Origin: Streblospio benedicti
Lineage: Eukaryota > Annelida > Polychaeta > Spionida > Spionidae
DNA: 64,000 nucleotides
Assembly (NCBI GenBank): GCA_019095985.1
Contig: CM032660.1
Location: forward strand, 39,716,499-39,780,498
Reading direction: 5' to 3'
In this document: one piece after another, positions 39,161 through 50,265 of the stretch
How positions within the stretch are numbered: position 1 is the first letter of the stretch
Layout of the letters: each line of letters starts with the position of its first letter
Position numbers and translations under genes: made by a program
Notes under the pieces: generated by a model
What the model was told of the DNA's origin: nothing
The model's input: only the letters and a program-made list of their open reading frames with translations
The model's database searches: none

Positions 39161-39296
39161 GAACGCAGTTCCCTCCCCATATGACTGTTGTGTATCCGAC
39201 AAATCTGCGGGCGCATCAGACTCGCCTAAAGGCTCGTCTGATACGCCCGCAGATTCGTCCGATACACAACAGTCATATGGGGAGGGAACCACGTTC
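39161..39296. repeat. 136-bp near-perfect hairpin
   Basis: Two arms of about 64 bp around a tiny centre (GCCTAAAGGC near 39228). The left arm includes GTTCCCTCCCCATATGACTG and AATCTGCGGGCG; the right arm carries the reverse complements, CAGTCATATGGGGAGGGAAC and CGCCCGCAGATT. I count only about three mismatches in the inner 55 bases. It could be a palindromic transposon terminus, a hairpin RNA source or an unstable inverted duplication. Confidence 0.85.
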
Positions 39297-39505
39297 TCTC
39301 TATTTACACACCCGAGGTATGGGGCTGCTCAAAACATCGAAAGCGTAAACGGCATTCGGCGATGTACAAAAGTCAATAATCCACTGCTTTTTGTACGTCG
39401 ACCATACGCCAAACTTACGCCAATCAAACGCCAAATATGCGCCGAACATGTGCCGCGTATTGGGAGCAGATGCTCGGCAGATGAAAACGTTGGCGTAAGC
39501 TTGGT

Positions 39506-39945
39506 GTTGAGTGTACAATGGCGTACACTCAGCAGGCGTTCAACGTATTGTATACGTATGTTCAGCGGGTAGCAGACAGTGAACGCAAGGTCAGGGTAAC
39601 CCCGACTCACAACCGCTCGGCAAAAAAATCTGGCTGAGTATTTTTTATTTTTTTATTTATTATTTTTTATTGCGTCGGTTGTGCGTCGAAGCTGGTTGTG
39701 TCTGAGTGTACAATGGCGTACAGCTCAGCAGGCGTTGTCAACGTATTGTATACGTTTATGTTCAGTACGGGTAGCAGACAGTGAACGCAAGGTCTCAAAG
39801 TATGAGCAGCGTATTCCATAACGGACTCACAACCGACATACACAAAAAAAACTGGCTGAGTATTTTTTTTTTTGACCAGCGAATATTTTAGGGCGGTGGG
39901 CGCATATTAACTTTTTTATTGCGTCGGTTGTGCGTCGAACTTTGC
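39506..39945. repeat. Direct tandem duplication, unit about 195-220 bp
   Basis: TGAGTGTACAATGGCGTACA starts at about 39508 and 39703. Each copy continues with AACGTATTGTATACGT, GGGTAGCAGACAGTGAACGC and CTGGCTGAGTATTTTT and ends with TTGCGTCGGTTGTGCGTCGA. The second copy carries extra inserted bases. It directly follows the hairpin block. Confidence 0.75.
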
Positions 39946-40973
39946 GCTTAGGTGTGCTAGCTTAGCGCTGACAACCGGTCATTGGATCCATTCAGCTGAG
40001 GCTCGACGTGATCATTTTTACCAGGAAAATCTCCAGAATTACCTCGAGTTTGCGCGGCCTTTACGTTTGCGCCAGCCTTGCGCCGGCTGTGCGTTGACTA
40101 TGCGCTGGGGAAAACAATCATTTACTACCAAAAGAGCTTATCTATCAGCAGATGTTCGAAGTATATTTTTTTTGCCTGGAAATCCCTAGAATTTATGCGT
40201 CTATCATACGCAGAAATGAGTGGGACGCGCCCTATTAATTCCTCCTACGTAGTTCAACGTGCACTGGTAAATATGTTAGAAATTGACGAGTTTAGGGTTT
40301 GGTTAAATTTCGTTCCAAAAGGTTATGCTTCGTCTACGGATCGTTGAAAATTCGCATATACATTGTATAAATAACAGTTTGTTTGCCTCAGCAAATCATT
40401 GCAACATACATTTTTACTACGTTCAATGCCGCCACAATGCACCCAAGTTCCCAACTTGACATAATACGTGTGGCTGCGTTGAAACGGTTTTTCCTACATC
40501 GCTTATGTTTAACGCGGATTTAAATTGAGGTCTGTCGTCAATTTCACTCTTCATGCTTTACACATGAGCGAATTCCGCCTACGTAGCTCTAGATCTACGT
40601 GCAATGGCGAAATGGCAAATTCGTCAGATATTTTTTAAACATGTTCAAAATTTGTTGATGAATGTACTGGTTGGATAAGGTTCGTTACACATAGTTATAA
40701 TTGTGTCTATGGATCGCAAATCATTCGCACATATAAGTAACACTTCAGCAACGCGTCACACCATGCATGTTTACTACTTCAATGGCGCTTGAATACGCCC
40801 ATTGAAGCTGGCGGCTTGACGTGTTGATGCGTTGCACTGATTCGCTTACGATCGCTTTTGTGTAAAGTGGGTTTTACGGTATTTTCTTTCAGCGTGGTGT
40901 AACAGTAGAAACATGATGGTATAACAATTTACTAGTAGAAACACTGTGTAAACTGTTTCTGTGTCTATTATCA
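39946..40973. other. CpG-rich spacer, no gene recognised
   Basis: Continues the unusual CpG-rich composition, with words such as TGCGCCGGCTGTGCGTTGAC, until about 40870. No convincing coding frame; the 89-residue frame at 40078-40347 has no recognisable features. Confidence 0.4.
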
Positions 40974-41065
40974 TAGGCAGATCCAGGTTTTTGGAAAAGG
41001 GGGGTGTGCACTTGAGGAAAATGGGGGCGCACTTTGGGATTTCATGACCCCCCCGGATCTGCCTA
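40974..41065. mobile_element. MITE with TAGGCAGATCCA-type ends, copy 4
   Basis: A 92-bp element: left end TAGGCAGATCCAGG, right end CCGGATCTGCCTA, interior AAAAGGGGGGTGTGCACTTG then GGGGGCGCACTTTGGGATTT. It is closely related to the copy at 4716-4857. Confidence 0.7.
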
Positions 41066-42234
41066 TAATTATACCCACTTTAATACACAGGCATGCTAAA
41101 GACGCTCTATTCATATCAAATGCGTATCATCATGATGAACTTCCTCCTCTATATTTGCTTGTGACAAATGAAAACGTATGGGCTTATCTTTTAATTTGAC
41201 ACTATCAAATGACATTACACAAGATCTGGGCCTATTCGATCTCTAATCTTTATCAAAGTTGTGTCAATAATACTGATAATACATTCCAATTTTCTTGGAC
41301 AGGACTTCTAATGTATGTGCACTTTGTCGGTATTAGAGTCATTTGTTTGCTATCTTATATCAAAACCTGTAACCCCCCAAACACTGTTATAAAAGATAAA
41401 TAATATACTAAAGCTTGGTATTGTTTGGCACATTCACATAAAATGTAATATGCGTGAATAATCTATCAGCGTACGGCTGAGCGTACGTGATATGAGGTAC
41501 CAGCCAGAAATTATGAGCGGGTCGGAATTTTCAAAAATTACTATGAAAAATATAATTATGGTGCCCCATTAAATCTCTGTGGAAAAGAACGCCCCACACC
41601 CTCAAATTCGCTTGGGTAAAATGATTATCCATTCATTTCCTTGTGAATGGCAAAAAATGACATGTACAACCATCATTGAAGGAGGGAGGAAGGAGTACAA
41701 GTTTTATACTCGTTCTACTAGATCTAAATGTGACTTTTAAAAACGTTGAGACTATTAGTAAATTATCTGTTACGAAATTGACGATGCAGACACCGAAAAA
41801 GAGTCATTTCAGCATATATTGGCACCCAAATATTCTTTGTCTGGCTGAAAATAAAAGAGTTCTATTAAGTGAAATGTAATCCGTGTATTGTCGATCATTC
41901 GTCAACCCATGGAATCAGAAGCGGTGAAGGTTGCTTGAGTCAGCACACAATGCCAAGCATTATTATATCGATCGCTGGCCTCCACAACATCAGAAATACC
42001 GGACCTACAACCTGGGGGGCAGTGCACTGATCAAATACCACCCACAGATTTTACTTCCTAAATATATATCTTGAAAGAATAACATACATACGTCACAAGC
42101 CCATGAAAATGCAGGCTACACAATGCGTGCCTGATTTCAGTGGCATTTCTTTACAACAACAAAAACCGTGGCAGTTGAACATTTCTACCGATGTACAACT
42201 GTATATTTTATTACCAAGTTTGCTTGTGAATTCC
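41066..42234. other. Intergenic, no gene recognised
   Basis: AT-rich spacer. Short open frames at 41209-41403 and 41676-41879 show no recognisable protein character. Confidence 0.4.
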
Positions 42235-42371
42235 ATTCTACTCTCACTGTTATGCCAAGCAAGCTCCTATCCATGTATTGATTGACATCGTTGAGGACAC
42301 ATCTTCCATTTGACTAATATAGTGGTAGGAGCTTGCTTCGGGTGTTGCTTGGCATAACAGTGTGAGTAGAA
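42235..42371. repeat. Foldback copy of a SINE-related repeat
   Basis: TTCTACTCTCACTGTTATGC followed by CAAGCAAGCTCCTA at the left is answered at the right by TAGGAGCTTGCT, then CTTGGCATAACAGTGTGAGT. This gives inverted arms of about 35-45 bp with an 11-base insert in the right arm. The centre (GACACATCTTCCATTT) and left arm match the minus-strand SINE at 53730-53880, so this looks like that repeat in an inverted arrangement. Confidence 0.65.
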
Positions 42372-42676
42372 CCACATTACTACCGAATGCCCCACTATTT
42401 ACCTGGTCCAGACAATCATGGCCAATTGAACAATTTATGAAAAACATGCCGCAGCTGGGAGCTGCCACCCACCACCAAACAAACCCAGCAGGCTCACTAC
42501 ATGATCCAACACTGGAATATACACACTAGGCCACTCTAGATTTATGAAGGGCGAGTTATTTGATAGATGATAGTCCTGATCACTGCGACGTTACCAAGGT
42601 GATAAGCTTTGTGGGTATACTAAATACTTGTAGTTGCTAATAATAGCTTCTATAGGCTATAGGCTTCTATAGTGAA

Positions 42677-43035
42677 TGGGTAGGGGGGGTGCCACTAAAG
42701 GTCCAAAATCATACCCCTTAGTGAAACCAGTGAAACTATGAAAATGATACCCCTAGTGAAGCCACCGGATGAAAACAATATGGGGTATTATCCCAAGAGG
42801 TATTTTTCTATGTGTTACTGTACTGAAAACAAAATTTTCTACAACTTATATTTACCTTTTATGCTTTTTATGGTTCAATAATGCAAAATCACATGAAAAA
42901 TGAGCGAGATATTGAACTTCGAGATTGAACCTCCCTTAGTGAAATTGGCTGGAATGTTAAAATCATGACCCCTAGTGTAACTGAGTGGTGGAAAAGGTGA
43001 CCCCTAGTGAAACTGTGGGTGGAAAAAAGGTGACC
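42677..43035. repeat. Degenerate short repeats of a GTGACCCCTAGTGAAAC type
   Basis: Phrases such as ATACCCCTTAGTGAAACC, GATACCCCTAGTGAAG, ATGACCCCTAGTGTAACTG and GTGACCCCTAGTGAAACTG recur irregularly over 350 bp. Related GTATGACCCCC phrases occur at 57085-57165. Confidence 0.5.
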
Positions 43036-45383
43036 CCTATCAGTGGCATATGCCGTATAGGGCAACTATCAACTATAGAAGTACCCCCCCCCGCATCCGA
43101 GTCTATAGGTAAACTCGCTTGCACGATCTGAATAAACTGACATGCAGTCATCTCCATGGCTGATGTCTGGCACAGGTGACACTCAGGCTGAGACCATCAA
43201 CTGTCTGCTAAGGATCCCTACAATCTTCATCTTCAGTTTTCTTTATTAATTAACTTAGGTTCGGGTACACTGATACTTTTTCCATTCAGCACCTCCTTCA
43301 GTGTTCAGCTACATGGTTGTAAAACTGTGAACTAGGCGACGGGTGACAACTTTGTTATGGTGTAAAGTAGGCCATATACACTCAACACCAACAACATCGA
43401 TATATCCATGTATACCTCATCTGCTTCATTAATCTTACGCGTATTCACTTACCCACGGTGTAATTGCATATCTAGCATGCGCATTAATTACTGTTAATGC
43501 ACATTGACAATGGAAATCGGTGTGCTATTGTGGAAACCATACAGTTCATTATGGGTCAATATGCTGCTGAGTGACGTATTTATATACACTTGGTCAAGAA
43601 TTTCACCCAACGAATTTTGTTGTTTAGTTTATAAGTCAAAATCATGGATTTTATTAGAAACACCATAAACAGGGCATTAAAATTATGAAATGTGCTAACA
43701 CATCACTACAAATGTGACACCATTAGCATATGGCCAGCGTTTGTACACTTTACATATATTTTTAGTTTGAGTTTGATTGAGTTTCATTGCCGATACAGAA
43801 TTTCTACCAGGCTTATAAATCTTTGCTTTGGTCTATATTATGGGGAAAAACAATGATTTTTATATTTGTTTTAACTAGAACAGCTTCAATCTATGACCAA
43901 TAATGTATTCAAATTATTATGAAAATGACTCTCAAATATATAAACTTACATAAAGGACATAATTAATAATACCTTTAGTGTTATTTCAAATAAACAAGTA
44001 TTCTTGTGTCTCAGCCTCGTGAACTGAGTTGAATGATTTATATTTACGATCGCCCCCAAGTTACGTCGTCATATGGGGTTGTTGGATGAGGTGGGGGGGG
44101 GGGCAGGGTAGGGGGGGCGATTGGATAATGATGATGACTCAGACTGATGACGGTAGGGGTGCGGGCGAGGGGCTGGGGGAAGTGTTTTATCGGGAAATAG
44201 TGTCATTAATTGGGCCCGGGATAATATGCTGAAGGTGGGCAAGAAAAATACTCAACCAATCAACATGAGAGATTTCGCTCATTAACATAATTCAGAATTC
44301 TATTCAATTGGACAAAGAGCCGAAGGATAAATCCTATACATAACATTATGATACTGTTGTGCCTGGGAGATAGAAAGTGGGTGAGGTCAATGAAAATAAA
44401 TCCACCATCATTTCATTGTATACATTTGTCATCTACAAAATAAATTTCATTTATTTCAAATTGGCTTTGATACATGATTATATCACAAACCCTATGACAT
44501 AATATACAACAATTTATATACATTGAAATAACATTATAGCATCATAGATGCTCTCATTATTTACAAAAATACACATATAATATGTACTATTACTAAACAC
44601 GTCAAGAAAACTTTAATGTTAAATCAGACAATTTTCATCATCATTCCAAATATATCAATAAAAGTCCGTGTATGAGTAGCTCCCCACACAGTAATCTACT
44701 TCAACTTTTCTTTTATTTCCAAAACTTAAAAACATTCCCAAGAGGCTGTAACACAGGCATATGAGAGCCGAGCACAATGAACCAAACATGTGGAGGGGGG
44801 GTTCAGGGGGGGGGGGGGGCAGTTTAAGAAACTTGTCTGTCATACGTATCATATGTGTGATTTTGTCATTGTATACAAATAAAATCAGGTCAGTTACTGT
44901 CATACATACAGAAAATCAATACAGATAAAGGCATATGTTTTACAATATTTTCCCTTGCAAAGCTGACATTTTGCAATGCATACACACATAAGTGATTTGC
45001 CAGTACAATGTAGTTGGAAATACACCACTAATCTTTTCATACATCTTTTTTTAAAAAAAATAGGTGTTCAATTTCTGAAGTTTAATTCTAAAGGGTGAAC
45101 ACCAGCTGTCATCATAAATTCACTCTTATCAATAATAACATATTTACCAAAAATAATACCTAAACAATACAATTTAATTTGAACTTATTAAACTTAGGAA
45201 TAAAAAATACTAAGCTCATAAAAACAGAAACATCAGGTGTGGATATTTCCTGTTTATAATTGTGCACTCGCCATGACATGTTACTGAACGCATGTAAACA
45301 TTTAGTAAGCAGCTCACAGATCAAACTCAAACTTTATAGATTTATATCAATGAGCTCATTACACCATTAAGCAACATGACTTA
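43036..45383. other. Intergenic or 3' flank of gene C, no gene recognised
   Basis: AT-rich with G-run tracts near 44090 and 44800. No coding exon was recognised. The part nearest 45383 should be the 3' UTR of gene C. Confidence 0.4.
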
Positions 45384-46522
45384 TCAGCTTGATTTTTCCA
45401 TTTTCTCCATTGATGTTTTGCGTTCAGGAAGCCCATCCAAAGAGTTAAGACTTGATTTGCGAACAGGGGCTAACTCTTGTGTAAGACTAAGGCCATCAAT
45501 ATCATAGAACTCACCTGCAAGATGCAAATAAATTATGAGATGAATTTGACTGTTTATGTTTTTTCAATTTACGCACACATATGTTTCGATGAAATTTTGT
45601 ACTTATTTTATTGTTGTCCTATTAGCTAATTTACATTAAATAATATGGTAACCATTTAAGCCAAACATATTTATGGTATTAATTGCAAGTAACTCATACA
45701 TACTACATCTGGTACATTGGGAACTTCAGATAAATGTCCAACTGTCAGACTGAGGAATGATGGGGGCGTTTAAATTTACAATAAAGTAAATTTAATGCAC
45801 CATGAAGTATCTTGTGTTTCATTTGAATATCTAGTAGTTTATGGAACAAGCAGCTAAATACACATTTTTTTGTAATATGCATGACTGAGATGCATGATAA
45901 GCAGCAAAGAACAATCTTTTCTAAGATGTTTTATGAATATAGTGACTGTTATTTATATCACATTAAGAAAATCAAGAAGTGGACTTATGCATGTACTTCA
46001 AAACTTGAACTTACTGTACTCGTCTTGATCTGGTACACTCATCTCTAGTAATGACCGCTTAGGTGCCACACCTGCTCCACCTGATGCCACACTGGCTGCA
46101 TCATGTTCTTCTGTAATGGAACGAACACTGGGGAGTTATAGAAACTCGCCTTCTGTTCCGTATGTTATGCACTCTATACAATTGATCACTGACAGTACAG
46201 GCTTAGCAATAAAGTGATTTTGAAAATATTCATCTTCATGCTTGTTAATTTCGTCAGAAATTGATTCGCTATCATTCATTTGGTTGTCCTCATTAGACAC
46301 ATTCCGATTGTTCTTCAGATAGCCAAAGTGATGCTTCTTATGATGTTTCTTCTTCTTCTTTCCTTTATGAACAGACGATGATGATGAAGTCGACTCTCCT
46401 ACTTTCCCTTGATTCTTACCAGTACAAATATTGCCCATTACAAATAGCCAGATATGGGTAATCTTCATTATCTTTATCCCAGCACATGCCAAAATCTTTC
46501 TAATAAAACATATCTCATACAC
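45384..46522 (-). CDS. Gene C, last two coding exons (first copy, beside a gap)
   Basis: Unrecognised gene, C-terminal part only. The last exon, 45514-45384, follows a TTGCAG acceptor and encodes SEFYDIDGLSLTQELAPVRK, then SSLNSLDGLPERKTSMEKME and a stop. The penultimate exon runs from about 46520 down to 46015, with donor A|GTAAGT in phase with it. Its product has a Ser run, the cluster HKGKKKKKHHKKHH, an acidic stretch and RRVSITPSVRS, then PKRSLLEMSVPDQDEYS. This is a hydrophilic, phosphorylation-site-like tail of a larger, possibly membrane, protein. The 5' edge of the penultimate exon is uncertain. This copy has one extra G (46130-46133) and one missing C (near 46190) compared with 59032-59539, shifting the frame for about 60 bases. 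Those look like sequence errors. Confidence 0.6.
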
Positions 46523-47506
46523 ATGCGTTCAGTCTTTAGAAAAATAATCCAGGTGCAAGAAACATTAAGATTATGTAAACCACTGATCCACTGGAACTGC
46601 AGATATGTAATGTTGGCTATATGATATGAACTGGAAATTGCATTGGAGTCTAAGTGGTGTTCAATGGGTATTGCTAATACACCGTATTCCCCACGAACCC
46701 ATTGAACGTATTCCCTTTACAAATGTGTTAAACTGGGGACGCTACTATCCACTTTATCCTTATTTGGCTTTTCTTTGGAGTTGGTGAGCGGTTGTCTACA
46801 GATTTCATGTAGACTCGTGCACACAAATGCAATCCCAGTCCATTGATTTTTAGCATTAACAGTACCAATTTCTACCTGGCTTCTTTACTGAGTCTTTTTA
46901 TATCCTTTATAATAAAAAAGCGCTTCCTATTCGTGTGTAGAGTTACGTCATTTAGTAATGAATATAATTTTTCTAATAAACTAATACTTAGAAAAGTATT
47001 ACTTTTTATAAATAAAAAAACGTCATTATCGTGGGGCACTTGTTTTGCCGTTCAACACCACTTAATTATAATCCCATTATGAAATAAAAATAAAATGGGA
47101 AAAGCCGGTAATACAGAAGTCCAGGCCGCCGGGGAAAGGGCCCCTCGATAATACGTAAAAAACCCCAATTTATGGGTCAGAATTGAATTTTTTTATGAGT
47201 TGCCAAAAAAAAAACCCAAAAATTACTCACATGTTTAAATATCTTTGATCATAATACAAAAACGATCTTTGTTCCAAAGGGGGGGGCCCCCCGTTGTATC
47301 CCCATACCCTATCAGTTTGATCCGGAAAAAAAAACCATTTGTTTTTTAAATAAAATTTAAAGGAACCCGTTTTAATTAAAAAAACCTTTTAAAAGTGTTT
47401 GTTTTTTTTTGTTGTTTTTTTTTTGTTTTTTGGTTTTGGGTTTTTTTTTGTTGTTTTTTGGTTTTTTGTTTTTTTTTTTGTTTTGTTGTTTTTTGTTGGT
47501 TTTTTT
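46523..47506. other. Intron of gene C; last 500 bases of low quality
   Basis: Matches 59540-60600 closely up to about 47010, then becomes a degraded version of it, with homopolymer expansion and dropped bases, before a G/T-only stretch at the gap. The G/T stretch corresponds to the (TTG)n tract at 60545-60629. Confidence 0.75.
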
Positions 47507-47606
47507 NNNNNNNNNNNNNNNNNNNNNNNNNNNNNNNNNNNNNNNNNNNNNNNNNNNNNNNNNNNNNNNNNNNNNNNNNNNNNNNNNNNNNNNNNNNNNN
47601 NNNNNN
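47507..47606. other. Assembly gap (100 N)
   Basis: Exactly 100 N. The left side is low-quality sequence; the right side starts a contig of mobile elements with no evident continuity. Confidence 0.98.
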
Positions 47607-48203
47607 ATGGCTCAAACAACATAACTGATCTGGCGTCTTCCCCATCTTTCATCCTTATGCGCGGAAGCAGGATTGGCTTGATTTCCAACGTTTTGGAAGC
47701 ACTTGTTATATAACTGCAGTTAACCAGCTGACCACTAACTGGCGGAAGTCTCTAATGATTTTGTCAATATTTTAAAGGAAAGTGTTTCTTTAAACCAAAT
47801 AGCACCAAATACATTGTAACTAGAACAGTGCACACCCATTCCGTAGGTCACACCCATCCCGTATGTTTTTTTAAAAAAATATTTAGCATCCAAACAAGTA
47901 CCAAATAATATTACAACTTTGAACACAATAGTTTTCCCGGTGCCGAAATGTAAAAAGAAAATTTCTAGTAAGATCTAATGTAAATAAACATGTTCAAATC
48001 AAATATTATCGCCACCTACGAGATGGGTGTGCACAAGTTATTTCATAACAAAAAGCATCATAGATCATGTAATTTTAATGAACTATAAAAAGATTGTTTA
48101 TCTTATGATATTATACGGCCACAGGCCGCCGAAGGCGGCCGAAGGCCTTGTTAAGCTTAGTGCATGTGTACTGAACTGTACTGCCAGAACTTGAAAAATA
48201 CAG

Positions 48204-48419
48204 CGCCAGTGGTAATGCTGGTCCAATAGTGGGAGGATAACGTAAGTAAGTTCAAAACCTTTATTATAAGACCACAAACAGCCCGTAGGCACTATGAGTG
48301 CAGAACCAAGAACAAGAATGAAACAGGAGGACAAATACAATACATTACAATACTTATTAAGAAGGAAAGGTAGTACTACTATACAACATATTTATACACA
48401 GCGAAAGTATGCAATCTCG
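48204..48419 (-). repeat. 3' LTR of the Ty3/gypsy-like element
   Basis: A 216-bp direct repeat, 99% identical to 53256-53471. On the minus strand it carries a TATA-like TGTATAAATATG and an AATAAA signal, as expected of an LTR. Confidence 0.85.
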
Positions 48420-49939
48420 CAATCACATAATCCTGTGGCGTGGTCTCTTTTTCTTTCTTTTTCATCATATATGTCTATTATTGATATTTAATAACATAAT
48501 TATGAACTACACAATATCTACATTTCACTCAATGACGGACGAAGTCTTTATGCCAGCTTGGGGGCTTCCGCATCCGCTTAGGTCTTGTACTCTCGGCAGG
48601 CAGAACATCATTCGTCTCATCTTCATTTAGTGTGGAATTCCATGGTTCCGTCTCAGCTATCTGCAGTTCATGAACGGATCCCGATGGAGATTGGAGTGGA
48701 GTAACCAACTCTGATGGCAGTGGAGGAACAACAGATGGAACATCCGCTGGTAAAAGATCATGAGTGAGCGAATCTGTTGTGTTTGTGTCATTCTCCATAT
48801 CGTTCACTTCCTCCACCTCCTCTTCGCTGACATAGGAATCTTGTCTGCGACGCGGTTGGTGCTTGATGGTTGTGCTGGGAATGAGCATACACTCCGAACA
48901 TTTCACCCTTATGGCGTGTTACGAAGCCGTGGACCATGGAACTTCTTTACTATGCACCATTCTTCATCCGTGGAGGTCACTAAGTACCGTTCACATGCAT
49001 GTAGCTTGGATTTATCAGCGACTAAACACACTAGATCTCCTGGTTCAAAATGACGGCTTATTGGCATTGGAACCCCCTTGATTTGGATCGCTCACTATGG
49101 CGATGGTTGATTTCACGAGCTCTGTGTTGGGACTCAATAAGTTCGCGGTCTGACACGGGTAACTGCTCGTTTGTGAACTGGTTTCGTTGAATCCACATTT
49201 CTCTGGAAGACAGCCCTCTGGAGCGGATCAAAATTCAGCCTTGCTGTAACGACTGCTAGCTTCATGGCGGTTATCATTATATCTCCATGGGTATCACGTA
49301 GCAGCTCGTCTTCTAGCTCTTGGATAGCACGCTCCGCAACAGGATTTTTATTTGGATTCTTTGTCCTTCCAAATTCTAACTGAATCCCATGTTGGGCGAG
49401 AGTGCTGTCATTTCTCAAAGCTACAAATCAGCAGCAGGGTCAACGCGGACTACGGCTTTAGGTCCATCTAATGACCGTAATGGTATGCAGCAACATCTGA
49501 GAGCAGACCGTAAAGCTACGTGCGTCTCAGTATCCAATAGACATGTGACCGTATATGATGTGACGGTTTCCCGCAACACAAACACTTTCTGTTTATCCTG
49601 TTTCATAATGTCTGCTGCAAAGGTTACTCCTATAATCTCTGGAGGATCCTCTGAGCTTTGACTCATCACCTGTTTCGGTAAGGCTCTTAATGATGCGCAT
49701 GTATGACATGCATCAGTCACTTGTTTCACTGCATCATCCATATTCAACGCAAAGAATTTGCGGTCGATCACTTGTTTTAAAGATATTGCTCTGTCAAAAT
49801 CATATTTGTTTTGTAAAATTCAGTATCAATAGACGATGCCTTATCCATTGCAAGTGTGATGAAAATAATATTCACATTCTCCGTGTTTAATACTATTTCC
49901 ACCTTTAAAAATACCATGCCGTCTCGTCAAAAATAAAAC

Positions 49940-50265
49940 ACAAAGATCACGTGATATTGCATAATCGAATGATTTTTCGCCAGGCGTGCCATGCATTTCT
50001 AACGACAGGCGTCTCATTTAACATGGGAGAGATAGGCAGCTTCTTCGTGCACACGTGCGAAGTTCGCCTGACGAAAAATCATTCTGTTGACATTTCTCGG
50101 CGTTCACGTGTTTTGTTGAGTATATACTGGCCTCTTATTGCGTGGTATTTAAATTGTTTTACATACTTTGATATGATGTTTAAATGAAAGACACTTTCAG
50201 AATGCACAGAACACATCATAATGCTTCTTTACAAGCATACTTGTTTGACCACTCAGCATAACCTT
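49940..50265. repeat. Foldback repeat inside the LTR element
   Basis: GAATGATTTTTCGCCAGGCG at about 49967 is mirrored by CGCCTGACGAAAAATCATTC at 50065-50084. The following 200 bp (AACATGGGAGAGATAGGC ... ATGCACAGAACACATCATAA) match 56640-56886, so this is a dispersed repeat that landed in the LTR element. Confidence 0.6.

Noticed and set aside
42677-43035. CRISPR-like array
   Set aside because: The repeats are irregular, degenerate and without constant spacing, and the genome is eukaryotic.
47376-47713. Phe-rich and Lys/Gln-rich frames
   Set aside because: G/T-only low-quality sequence beside and through the N gap.
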